This document shows, piece by piece, positions 54,321-64,000 of a stretch of 64,000 nt of DNA. The DNA is from Symbiodinium natans (taxonomy: Eukaryota; Sar; Dinophyceae; Suessiales; Symbiodiniaceae), in assembly GCA_905221605.1 (NCBI GenBank), contig CAJNDS010000336.1:124001-188000 (forward strand), in the 5' to 3' direction. Position 1 is the first letter of the stretch, and the number at the start of each line of letters is the position of its first letter. A program made the position numbers and the translations under genes. The notes under the pieces were generated by a model. The model did no database searches. It had not been told where the DNA came from and saw only the letters and a list, made by a program, of their open reading frames with translations.

Positions 54321-57300
54321 TCCGCCGACCCCCAGAACGGGGGCGGTGTCAGTGAAGACTCAGGGGCCTCGGGCCTCTGAAGTGGGGTTTAGGGTTTAGG
54401 GTTTAGGGTTTGGGGTTTGGGGTTTAGGGTGCAGGGGTTAGCGGGGGTGTTTGCAAGAGCGCGGTCTTCTTCCGCTGTGACGGCTTCGCGTTGCTTGGGG
54501 GCCCAAAATCTGGTGATTCTCGGGTGAACGCCCCAACCGCATGAACTCCGGCAACCCTATGTAAACCCTATGTAAACCCCAAACCCTGCAACCTTTCACC
54601 GTAAAACCTACAAGGACATTATGCCCAGCCTGAATTTTCAATGCGAAAACCTTTCAAGGACTTAGGACAGGGAACCCACCCCATCAAATCCCTTCGTGCC
54701 CAGAGCTTGAGTTTGCAGATGCGCGAGCTTCTCATCTTAACCTTTGAATCAAACTGTCAGCCAACCGCCCAACCCTCAACCCTCAACCCTCAACCCTCAA
54801 ACCCTAAACCCTAAATCCTAAACCCTAAACCCTAAACCCTAAACCCTAAATCCTAAACCCTAAACCCTAAAGCCTACACCCGGTCATCAGCTATGGCGGC
54901 CCTCTGCGGCGCCTTCCACCGCCGGCCTCGAGCTTCGAATTCATTGGGTTTAGGGTTTATATATGGTTAGGGTTTAGGGTTTAGGGTTTAGGGTTTAGGG
55001 TTTAGGGTTTAGGGTTTAGGGTTTAGGGTTTAGGGGTTAGGGGTTTCGGGTTTAGGGTTTTCGGGTTTAGGGTTTCGGGTTTCGGGTTTAGGAGTTAGGG
55101 TTTAGGGTTTCGGGTTTAGGGTGAACCCCGCGCCCTAAAATCTCAACTCTAAACCCGAAGTCCCCAGCCCTGGGAGTTCGGAGTCTCGGGTTTTCGGAGT
55201 TAGGTTGGAACTGAACTTACCGGTTCTGGGGAAATAGAGAATTTCGGTGCCGTGCGTAGTCGCTCGAGTAGTGGTATAGGCGGATATAAGGTTGCGAATT
55301 CCCTCATGCCGCCTAAGCCCTAAGCCCTAAGCCCTAAGCCCTAAGCCCTAAGCCCTAAGCCCTAAGCCCTAAGCCCTAAACCCTAAACCCTAACCCTAAA
55401 CCCTAAACCCTAAACCCTAAACCCTAAACCCTAAACCCTAAACCCTAAACCCTAACCCTAAACCGCTCCAATGCTTAGGCATGCTTATGCGATTTGGTGT
55501 TCGGCTTTCAGTCGGCAGTTGCCCATAGGGATGTCGAGTGTTGGGGCTTGGGGGGGAACGTTGAGTTGTGGAGTAGTTGTGGTAACCCTAAACCTTAAAC
55601 CCCAAACCCCAAACCCCAAACCCCAAACCCTAAACCCTAAACCCTAAACCCTAAACCCTAAACCTCATGATCTATGTGCGAGGGTGCTTGGGTTTCGAGG
55701 TGCTTGGCCGATTGGGCTTCTTTGGCGCTTTAGAGGAGTAGGGACTCGGTCTCAGTCGTTACTACGACTGCTGATGTATTATTCTTCTTCTTATTCTTCC
55801 TATTCTTCTTTTTCTTCTTCTTCTTATTTTCGTTTTAATTCCCCGCCGCGCTCCTACTCTTTACCAGGAAATCGAGTGTTGAGGGCTCCAGCGCAGCTCT
55901 AAACCCATGCCCAAGCCTGCTCAGCCTCATCTTTAGCCACCCCCCCTCCCCCCCCACCCCCCCACCCCCCACCCCCCCAACCCCCCCAAAACCCATCAAA
56001 ACGGGGGAGGGGGGAGGCTCCTACACTGTTTCCGGCAGAGAGGTTTAGGGTTTAGGGTTTAGGGTTTAGGGTTTAGGGTTTAGGGTTTAGGGTTTAGGGT
56101 GCTTGTGCCCTTTCCGTGATAGAGAGTGATGCCCAGAAGGTGTTAGGCGGAATCGGAGTTCCGACTTGAGGGCACAAAGCCCGAATTCCCCTAAACCCTA
56201 AACCCTAAACCGTAAACCGTAAACCCTAAACCCTAAACCCTAAACCGTAAACCCTAAACCCTAAACTTTAAACCCCTAAGCCCTGCTTGACTGACATTGC
56301 CCGGTATTTACACCCGCCCTACACCCCAAACCCTAAACCCTAAACCCCAAACCCTAAACCCCAAACCCCAAACCCCAAACCCTAAACCCCAAACCCCAAG
56401 CCCTAAACCCCACTGAATGAACCCTAAGCCCTGTAGCAAAAACCCCAAAGTATGGAGCACTGGAACCAAGGAATGACCTTGCTCACGAACCCCCTTCCCT
56501 GCCCCCGCCCCCCAGCTTCAATAGATGCCCGAAACCCAACAACCCTCATAAGAACCCTGCAGGTGAAGAGGGTGCCTGGCTTTCACCGATCTTTGCAGCT
56601 TCGCACAAACGATGTGAATCCAGGCCCTAAACCCTAAACCCTAAACCCTAAACCCTAGGATCTTAAGCGAGTCATTTCGAGAGTTCAGAGTTGAGGGCTT
56701 CGGGCTCAAACGACCGCCTGTACATTCAGTCATGGAATCTTCAAGGCTTAAGCTTCAAGCCCTACATGCCCAACCCTGAACCTAAAGGGTTTAGGGTTTA
56801 GGGTTAGGGTTTAGGGTTTAGGGTTTTGGGTTAAACCCTGTATCAACCTCAGGTAGGCCCAAGCAACTGCCCTGCACCTCTCCTCGGGCGGCACATAGCT
56901 GGTACTTGGTGCAAGGCTTCGACTCGGATTTACTTCCTGAATCAGGGTTTACGGGTGTAGGGGAGAATACGCAGGGTACCCCGTTTTGTTTCTTTCTGTA
57001 ACTCGTGCAAGCACCAAGCCCCTAAACTCCCAAAATTCCAAAACCTCCCTCAACTCCCCAAACCCTAAACCCTAAACCAGGATGCTAGTTTCCATCTCAA
57101 TGCTCTCCGGGGTTAGGGTTAGGGTTCATAGGGAGGATTTTGGGGACTTAGGGAATTAGGGATTTAGGGTTTAGGGTTTACATAGGGCTTAGGGTTTAGG
57201 GTTTGGCGTTTAGGGATTTCGGGGTTTAGGGATTTCGGGGTTAGGGATTTGGGGGTTTCGGGTTTAGTCCATGAGGCTATGGCTACAAAAGTTTATGACT

Positions 57301-59585
57301 CCAAGCTCTTGCTGCCCTTCTTGTAGCCCCTCTGCTTATACCCCAAACCCCAAACCCCAAACACCAAATTCTAAACCCTATGAACCCCGAGTCGAACCCT
57401 AAATCCGCAATTACGGACAGCTTGGGGAAGGGGTTTTCCAAGCTAGGGCACCGGGTTTGGGGTTTAGGGTTTAGGGATAGGGTTCATTAAGAAGTCACCA
57501 ACGGCTTGTATCAGGGGTACGTGGGGCAAACCACCCACCCTCAAGCGCTAGAGCAAACCCCACAACCCTGACGCTTTTGAGCCTTGGTAGCCCAGCCTCT
57601 AGATTGTTCAATGCTTTCAAACGAGAACCCGAGCGGCTTTACATGGTATCCTCCTCTTGGCGAGCCCGCCATATGGACCTCGGCTACCCTAAGTTACTAG
57701 ACTAAGCCCCCTAAAGCCCCTAAGCTTGAGACCCGCAAACAGGGTTTAGGGTTTAGGGTTTAGGGCTCCTAAAACCCCTCAAGCCCCTAAAACCCCTAAA
57801 GCCCAAAGCCCAAAAAAAACCTAAGGCCTCGAAGAAACAACAAAGACGCAAAAGCCCCAAACCCCAGCCCTATATACCCTGAACCCTAATCCCTACAATC
57901 CCTAACCCTAAACCCTAAACCCCGGCCGTAGCCACCCTTTTCTCGGGTGCCTGGACCCACAATAAATGGAGCCATTGGAGAATGGTCGAATAGAGAGCCC
58001 CTAGGGCTCGCCTTGCCACTAGGCCACCAGAGTGGCGCCCATAGTTACACAGGATCCTCACCAAGGACCATCCCCCTGCCCCCTGCCCCGCCTGGCGCAT
58101 CCTAGCCCCCCCCCTTGCCCCGCTGCCCCCCCCTTGGCCCCTCCAGCCCAGCAGCAGGGGGGCATCCCCCCTCCCGCTCCCGCTTTCCGCGAGGCAGGCG
58201 TTGTCCGAGGATGCAGACATAGGCACATCCGGGATCCACCGCTTCGAAGTGTCTTAGGGTTTAGGTTTCAGGGTTCAGGCCCCTCCTGACCCGCTCTGGC
58301 CCCCGCCCCGACTTGATGGTGGGAATTGAGGGCGACAGCCCTAAACCCTAAAAGGTAATGGTTTGGGTGGTGGCCTGTGAAAGCTCACAGCGGGTGGGGG
58401 CAAAAGAACCAGCACCAATGGAATTGTTGTATGACATTGAAAACAGATGCCTTCGCGTGACATGCTGCCCCCCCCACACCGCCTGGGTGTGTAGGGGCGC
58501 CATTTACACATGGTACTTACTGCCGCTGCGTGGCGAGACGCCCTAAACCCTAAACCCTAAACCCTGAACCCTAAACCCTAAACCCTCAACCCTAAACCCT
58601 AACCGCTCAATAAGGACCCTGGCTAGCCATGAACCCACAGTGGAGGTTCCCCAAGCAGACCCTGGCAACCCCACATCCCCAACTCGAGCTGCGGCTTGAA
58701 AGTTGAGGGCTTGAAGATTAGGGTTTAGGGTTTAGGGTTTAGGGTTGAGGGTTTAGGGTTGAGGGTTGAGGGTTGAGGGTTTAGGGTTTAGGTTTATATA
58801 GGGTTTGGGGTTTCGGGTTTAGGGGTAAGGGCTTGGAGTTTAGGGCTTCGGGTTAAGGGCCTTGGAGTTTAGGGTTTTGGGTTTATACAGGGTTTGAGGT
58901 TCAGGGTGTTTAGGGTTTAGGGCGAGGGTTTAGGGTTTAGGGTTTGGGGTGTAAGCCCGGCAGGCCCTTAAAACCCAAACTGAGCGCCCCTGCTGTCTTT
59001 GGCTGTGTCCGGCACAGCGCGGGATGCCCAAGCGAAGGGACGGAGAACATAAAAATCAGCCAGTCCGATGGGAGACAGGCGGTTTAGGGTTTAGGGTTTA
59101 GGGTTTAGGGTTTAGGGTTTAGGGTTTAGGGTTTAGGGTTTAGGGTTCTACCCGCAGAAGGACATCTACCTCAGGCCCATGGAGTGAACTATTGGGGAAA
59201 GTGTAGGGATTAAACCCGTAAAACCCTAAACCCTAAACCCTAAAGCCTGAATCCGAAACCCGAATCCTAACGACCCTAAACCTTCAACACTGAATCCTCA
59301 ACCCTGAACCGGAAGACACGGCTCAGGAGTCAGGGCCCACCCTAAACCCTAAACCCTAAACCCTAAACCCTAAACCCTAAACCCTAAACCCTAAACCCTA
59401 AACCCTAACAAAAAACCCTAAACCCGAAACCCTAACCCTAAACCCCAAACCCTAAACCCCACACCCTAACCAGCGGATTCATCTTCGGTGTGGGGTTGTT
59501 GGATTTTACACTCAACTCTTCTCCTCACCCGGACCTCTTCTCCTCGCCCATCTGTAGTGCCCATGCCCAGACAGTCCCTGAATTG
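54321..59585. other. Gene-poor region of telomeric arrays and unassigned sequence
   Basis: Arrays lie at 54770-54870, 54950-55130, 55312-55465 (CCCTAAG then CCCTAAA), 55590-55665, 56042-56102, 56187-56275, 56320-56410, 59081-59147 and 59340-59460. Between them are a pyrimidine tract (55778-55835), C-runs (55940-55990) and unique stretches. Open plus-strand pieces at 57600-57690 and 58358-58546 (ELLYDIENRCLRVTCC) and a minus-strand piece at 58060-57940 (NYGRHSGGLVARRALGALYS) could be exons, but nothing supports one reading over others. CCTTGGTAGCCCAG at about 57584 matches the intron-edge motif of the FMO gene in plus orientation. Confidence 0.5.
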
Positions 59586-59586
59586 A

Positions 59587-60060
59587 GCTGCATTGTGGAC
59601 TCTGCTTTTTTTGGGCCAGGTCGTCCCGAGACCTCTCTGGGCTCTCCAGGGATTTTTGGGCCAGGTCGTCCCGAGACCTCTCTGGGCTCTCCAGGGATTT
59701 TTGGGCCAGGTCGTCCCGAGACCTCTCTGGGCTCTCCAGGGATTTTTGGGCCAGGTCGTCCCGAGACCTCTCTGGGCTCTCCAGGGATTTTTGGGCCAGG
59801 TCGTCCCGAGACCTCTCTGGGCTCTCAGAGATTTTTGGGCCAGGTCGTCCCGAGACCTCTCTGAGGGAGCCCAGAGAGGTCTCGGGACGACCTGGCCCAA
59901 AAATCCCTGGAGAGCCCAGAGAGGTCTCGGGACGACCTGGCCCAAAAATCCCTGGAGAGCCCAGAGAGGTCTCGGGACGACCTGGCCCAAAAATCCCTGG
60001 AGAGCCCAGAGAGGTCTCGGGACGACCTGGCCCAAAAAAAGCAGAGTCCACAATGCAGCT
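59587..60060. repeat. Inverted tandem array: six 45-bp units facing four
   Basis: GGGCCAGGTCGTCCCGAGAC starts units at 59613, 59658, 59703, 59748, 59793 and 59837. After about 59866 the same unit runs in reverse-complement orientation for four copies. The outer flanks also pair: AGCTGCATTGTGGACTCTGC at 59587 is complemented at about 60041-60060. The centre is CCCGAGACCTCTCT, a 10-bp loop, then AGAGAGGTCTCGGG. The whole forms a long near-perfect hairpin. The 176-257-codon frames across it are artefacts. Confidence 0.95.
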
Positions 60061-60365
60061 GGGGACTTCTTGAGTGACGGCGGACGGCGGGAAGCAGAAG
60101 CCCAGAGTCTGTACTACAGCTGAAGGCTGAGGGCGTTTTTCGGTGAGAAATGGTGAGAAGCAAAGGCTCAGAGTCCACACTGCAGCTGGGGCCTTTCTGG
60201 GGTGACGGCGTAAAGGCCCAGAGTCTGTACTACAGCTGAGGGTGTTTTGCGATGACGGCGGGAAGCAAAGGCGCAGAGTCTGCACTACAGCTGAGGGTGT
60301 TTTGCGGCGACGGCGGGAAGCAAAGGCCTCGAGTCAGTACTACAGCTGAGGGTGTTTTTCGCAAC
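60061..60365. repeat. ~60-bp tandem repeat beside the inverted array
   Basis: Units contain CAGAGTCTGTACTACAGCTG, then AGGGTGTTTTGCG and GACGGCGGGAAGCAAAGGC. About five diverging copies lie between 60060 and 60365. The unit start (GCAGAGTCCACAATGCAGCT) is the outer flank of the inverted array, so the two repeats share an origin. Confidence 0.85.
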
Positions 60366-62110
60366 CCTTGCGAAGCAATCGTGCATGTCGCAATGTTTCT
60401 TGCCTTGAGCAGATGAGCATCAGAACACTTTTCAATTTTCTACTTAGGGTAATTGGGGATTAGGGTGTCCTTTCAATGCCGACTAGACAGTGATATATTT
60501 ATAAGAGACCCCGTGCGCGTTTTTGTATCCCGGTGCCGCATGCCGGGGGGTGGCCCAGGGCCTGACCAGGCCGGGCTCACCCGTTTTTTAACAAAACGAC
60601 ATTTTATACGACTTATCGGCATTGAGTTGACAGGACCAATTTTTTTATATCTAGTTACAGTAGAGCCCCCCCTGCCCAGGCCGAACTAGGATGAATGGTA
60701 TAAATGAATTTACACGTGAGATGGCAAAACACAAGTACAACATGAATTCATGCTGGCCTGGGCTAGAGGGAACCCCAGGCCCAGGTGTGAGCCCCTATTG
60801 GGACCCGACACCCTTCCACGGGCCCCCCTTCTTCAAAACGATATATATAAAACTTAACCGGGGGTTTGGGCTCGGGAAAATTATACAGGGGCAATATCTA
60901 GACCTAGAAGAATCAAAACATCGTGGGGCAAAAATGCACCCCACGGTATTGCAGGACTAATATGTGCCCTGCGGAGGGGCCGAAAAGGGCCCGTTTTTTA
61001 TAGGTGCAAGCAACATGAGCATCAGCAACATGAGCATCAGCAACATGAGCATCAGCAACATGAGCATCAGCAACATGAGCACCAGCGTCATCGGCATCCT
61101 CAGGACGGCATAGTCATGGCCTGGAATTGTGGCGAAAAAGACAACTTGGAACGTGCCTGGACAAGAGCCAGGGAGAGCGAGCGAGATGGACGGGGGGGGA
61201 CCCCCCCAATTAAACAGACCCTATAGGATTACGTCCGGATGGGTTGTGGACATGAAAAGTGCGACCAGGAGCCTATAGGCCCAGTACTCAAACCCATCCG
61301 TAAACCCGGCATGAACCCAGAGAAGGCCTCCTGGGGCATGAGCCGCTTCACGCGCACGCAGGCCACGCTCCTCCTCCACAAGGCGCACCTCGTAGGTCTC
61401 TGGCTGAAGCTTCAGGGATTTTGGTGAACAGAACCCCTACATCTTAGAAGGTTTGGGGTGTGGTCAGGGTTTCGTCAGGCGAGCCAAGGGTTACAGTCGA
61501 GTTCAGGCTTGTGGGCGATTGAAAAACTTGGGCCACCCTACCGGACCTAGTTTTGGAAGTTTTGCGCAATCAGGCACCTGGGCAGTGGACAGGGATGGGG
61601 GGGTGGGGGGGGGGCTATTCAGGGCCGTCCGACAGACCTACTGGATGGGAGCGTTAGCAGGGATGGCTGGGGGCCGCGGGCTCTCTTGCAAGAAACTTAG
61701 CCTTCCCCCCCGCTATCCTACTGCCGGGAAACCGTTCTATTATATTCCAGAACGACCTGACAGCCCTCCATCGCCCCAGTCTTCCCGCCTGCATCTGTGG
61801 CCATATTCTGGATGCTGCCCACGCAGTGCCAGCGGAAGCTTGAGAGTAAGGACCCAAAACCCTAAACCCTAAACCCTAAACTTCCGCCTCTTGGGCTTGA
61901 CCCAGGAGCTTCAGGTTTATAGTAGGGTTTGATCGAACGTTTTAGGCTTGAGGTTTTTTCATGTTTTGGGTGCTGAGTTCGGCCAAGAGCTCACATAACG
62001 TTTCCTGACCCTCGCTACTTGGCCTGTCGGCTCGCTAAACTGTCATGTCAGCGGAAGCCGACACAACAGGTCGGCATGTCTGGCCTTGATCCTAAATGCT
62101 TGAGGCAGGT
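60366..62110. other. Unassigned region without telomeric arrays
   Basis: Sequence 60440-60960 is AT-richer and open in plus frames (60453-60689, 60691-60960), but no family was recognised. GTGGGGCAAAAATGCACCCCAC near 60922-60944 can form a hairpin. A 15-bp repeat AGCAACATGAGCATC occurs five times at 61010-61085. The minus strand at about 61425-61320 reads ETYEVRLVEEERGLRAREAA, an exon-like piece. Only about two CCCTAAA units occur near 61860-61880. Confidence 0.45.
61010..61085. repeat. 15-bp minisatellite AGCAACATGAGCATC x5
   Basis: Five exact or near-exact copies of AGCAACATGAGCATC lie in tandem, with the last changing to AGCACCAGCGTC. The length is a multiple of three, but no long frame includes it. 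Confidence 0.95.
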
Positions 62111-62119
62111 GCAGCTTGA

Positions 62120-63003
62120 CTATGCCAGGACGGATCCGTGTTTGTGGGGCTGCTTGCCTACTTTCACGCATCTTTCTAGAGAATTCCAGAAACTGCAACT
62201 CCGCACCTGTGGAGGCAAAATACAATGCTTCATTACCCTGGTGTCGCTCGCTGCTATGAGGTAGAGTTCCAGGCCCGGCTTGCCAATACGGGCCGCATCA
62301 AGTGCCAAGGAAAGCCTTTGTTCAAATGTTCAAATGTGCCCAACAGAAAAATCAAGTGTACACGTACTATATTCCTTACCGGGATCCAAGTTCGAAAAAG
62401 AAGCGTTGCAGGCTTGCTCCATGTCAAGCGCAGCGTCGCCTGGTAGGCCGCCATTTCAGACGCTATCAACTTGTTTGCCTGGAGAGTCTTCTCCAGCGCA
62501 CGTGCTGAAGCTGCCACAGTTGGCTGCTGGCCATTGGCGGCTGACCGCAACGCCCATTGCTTGACGTGCGGGTCCACCCGCCTTCGCTTGCATGCGCCGC
62601 CTGGGACGCTGGTCACCTCGGCCTCCGCCGACTTGTGCCACGTGAGATCGCCCCATCTCTCTGCTTCTTCTTCCACGGTATGTGACAAAGCGGTGACGAT
62701 TTCCGAAAGCCAATGGCGAATGGCCGGGCATTCTACATGCTGGTACAACTGCCGCATCTGCTTCCACAGGCACAGCTGCGGGGGACCATCCGCGATGGCG
62801 TTGCTAGCAAGTCGTGCTGCCTCTTGGAAGCAAGGGCACTTCCCCTGCAGTTTGGGCTCCCTGGCACACTGGCCCATGCTACTGGCGTTTGGCTGGAGGG
62901 GCTGAAGATCCAATGCTGCAGGCAAGCATGCCTGGAAAAAATGCCCGGCAGCGCTGTCCGCGAGCAGGCGATTGTGCATGTTTTTTCCTGAATTTAACAG
63001 CAA
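62120..63003 (-). CDS. Unrecognised gene fragment, one long exon plus a second
   Basis: The minus-strand frame 63003-62254 reads CPCFQEAARLASNAIADGPP, KQMRQLYQHVECPAIRHWLS, SHTVEEEAERWGDLTWHKSA and ACKRRRVDPHVKQWALRSAA. Composition is coding-like throughout. A further segment on the same strand continues at 62308-62120 in another frame, so an intron near 62300 is likely. The KRRR cluster could be a nuclear signal. I do not recognise a family. It has the flavour of the long unassigned loci at 31-37 and 44-47 kb and may belong to the same kind of lineage-specific gene. Confidence 0.45.
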
Positions 63004-64000
63004 TAGGCTGGGAAGACACTTGAATGCTGCTGGTTAGAATATCCGAGATATGCTATTGTAAAAAGAAACATGTAACACTTGTATGGGAGGTCTCGGGAAG
63101 TCAAGGCAACTGAACTAAACCTCAGAAGAAAAAAACGGATGCACGAAAATGTCGGCAAGGATTCCAAACGCTTGGGCCAAGCTCCCGCCATGAAGGGACC
63201 CCGAACACTTCAATGGAAGGGTTGGGACTGCGCTCGCGAGAGCAACTAGTGCCTAAACGCAACTCTTGGCCCCAAGCGCTATAAACTCTGAGAAGTGATA
63301 ACTTCGATTGAAGATCAACGCCGCAATCGGTGAACTTACGCGACCTTACCGAAAGGACTGGCAGGCCAAGTCGCGCTTCGAAGACCAAGCAAGAAGCAAA
63401 CATACTAGTCCTGTTGTGGTGACCCAGTGCTCCTGCTCGGCATCTGACGTGTCTGCTGCTTGATTCCTCAGTGCTGCGCCTGATTGGTCCATGTGCTCAT
63501 CGGGGTTCGCGAGAACAGACACTGAGTTTCTCCAAGATTGCCAATTTCTCACGAAGACACGCCAGGGCTGTTCTGCGCGCGGCCCAGTTTCAAGCCAGCC
63601 TAGGTTTCCCACCAGTCGTCGCAACTCCCACCGAAGCTCACCGTCGGAGCCTTCACGGGTTGCAAGGATCCAGCTGCTACGGCTACTATGATCTCATCCC
63701 TAAAGGCCGAGGTAAACCTCACCTAGCAAACCTTGTCACATTGTGCTCATAGGGCCCTGCTTGTTTTTGAAGAGTTCCAACCTGCACTGCTCGGGAACGC
63801 CTTCCAGTGGCAGCTTTCCACATGTCCAGATGGCAGCATCGCTCTGAACCGCAACATCAAACCCAAGGAAAAATCAGCCATTGTGCGGGCCGCTGGGCGG
63901 CTGGGCTCTCGGTGACCAATGTGGTCTAATAAGAATACTGGATGGTGGACGGACACTGTGTTTCTACGATACTATAGTGTATATAACATTATGACTATAC
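63004..64000. other. Right end, unassigned, possibly exonic on the plus strand
   Basis: Sequence is unique and free of telomeric arrays. Plus-strand frames 63471-63752 (QASLGFPPVVATPTEAHRRS) and 63733-63915 (LVFEEFQPALLGNAFQWQLS, ending in TGA) look coding-like. The minus strand (63624-63346) is also open. The strand cannot be decided. If plus, it would be the only recognisable plus-strand coding in the window. Confidence 0.35.

Noticed and set aside
57915-57960. Dinoflagellate spliced-leader gene or relict (CCGTAGCCA near 57924)
   Set aside because: Only the first nine bases match the spliced-leader sequence I remember. The TTTTGGCTCAAG part is absent.
59466-60285. Open frames of 176-257 codons (GPGRPETSLGSPGIF repeats)
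   Set aside because: They are repeat translations of the inverted 45-bp array. The same peptide appears from both strands because the array is palindromic.
1-64000. CRISPR array, rRNA, tRNA or bacterial operon
   Set aside because: Repeats lack unique equal-length spacers with a conserved repeat. No tRNA T-loop/acceptor pairing or conserved rRNA block was found. Ribosome-binding-site and operon structure is absent.

Overview
This window looks like nuclear DNA of a dinoflagellate, most likely of the Symbiodinium/Polarella kind (Suessiales). That is an inference. The evidence is: dozens of interspersed arrays of the TTTAGGG-type telomere repeat; multi-exon genes with tiny exons (39-150 nt) and GC, GA and apparently GG splice donors besides GT; introns bounded by inverted repeats; an ankyrin protein with an N-terminal domain I know from dinoflagellate gene models; and a strong bias of recognisable genes to the minus strand. 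No rRNA, tRNA, CRISPR or bacterial operon structure was seen. Single reading frames longer than about 250 codons are absent, so genes had to be read as exon chains by hand. Exon ends are approximate unless stated.

Layout. 1-3.9 kb: AT-rich 21-bp satellite, a large inverted ~100-bp satellite, short telomeric arrays. 3.9-10.0 kb (minus): N-terminal half of a CPSF73/Ysh1-type mRNA 3'-end endonuclease in seven small exons, with the HxHxDH metal site. 10-15 kb: telomeric and TTTGGGG arrays, exon-like fragments, a repeat-bearing exon. 15.0-21.4 kb (minus): a flavin-containing monooxygenase (FMO) in about 17 exons, nearly every intron carrying TTTAGGG repeats. 21.4-23.6 kb: repeats and two exon-like fragments. 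23.6-27.3 kb (minus): ankyrin-repeat protein whose introns are copies of a TIR-bearing, introner-like element. 27.3-30.8 kb: more elements and a possible membrane-protein gene. 30.8-36.9 kb (minus): large unrecognised multi-exon gene, probably a lineage-specific family. 37.4-38.6 kb: array of back-to-back telomeric repeats. 38.8-40.7 kb (minus): C5-cytosine DNA methyltransferase with motifs I, IV, VI, VIII, IX and X. 41.4-50.6 kb (minus): three further unrecognised multi-exon loci. 50.8-54.3 kb: 519-bp higher-order satellite. 54.3-59.6 kb: telomeric arrays. 59.6-60.4 kb: inverted tandem array. 62.1-63.0 kb (minus): another unrecognised exon.

The most interesting signal is in the introns. Several are bounded by terminal inverted repeats that coincide with the splice sites, are flanked by direct repeats, and carry telomere repeats as internal cargo. 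One intron holds a 93-bp TIR element with a 9-bp target-site duplication. Another is a tandem trimer that repeats its own donor site three times. Together they look like an active or recently active introner/MITE system closely associated with telomeric repeat DNA.
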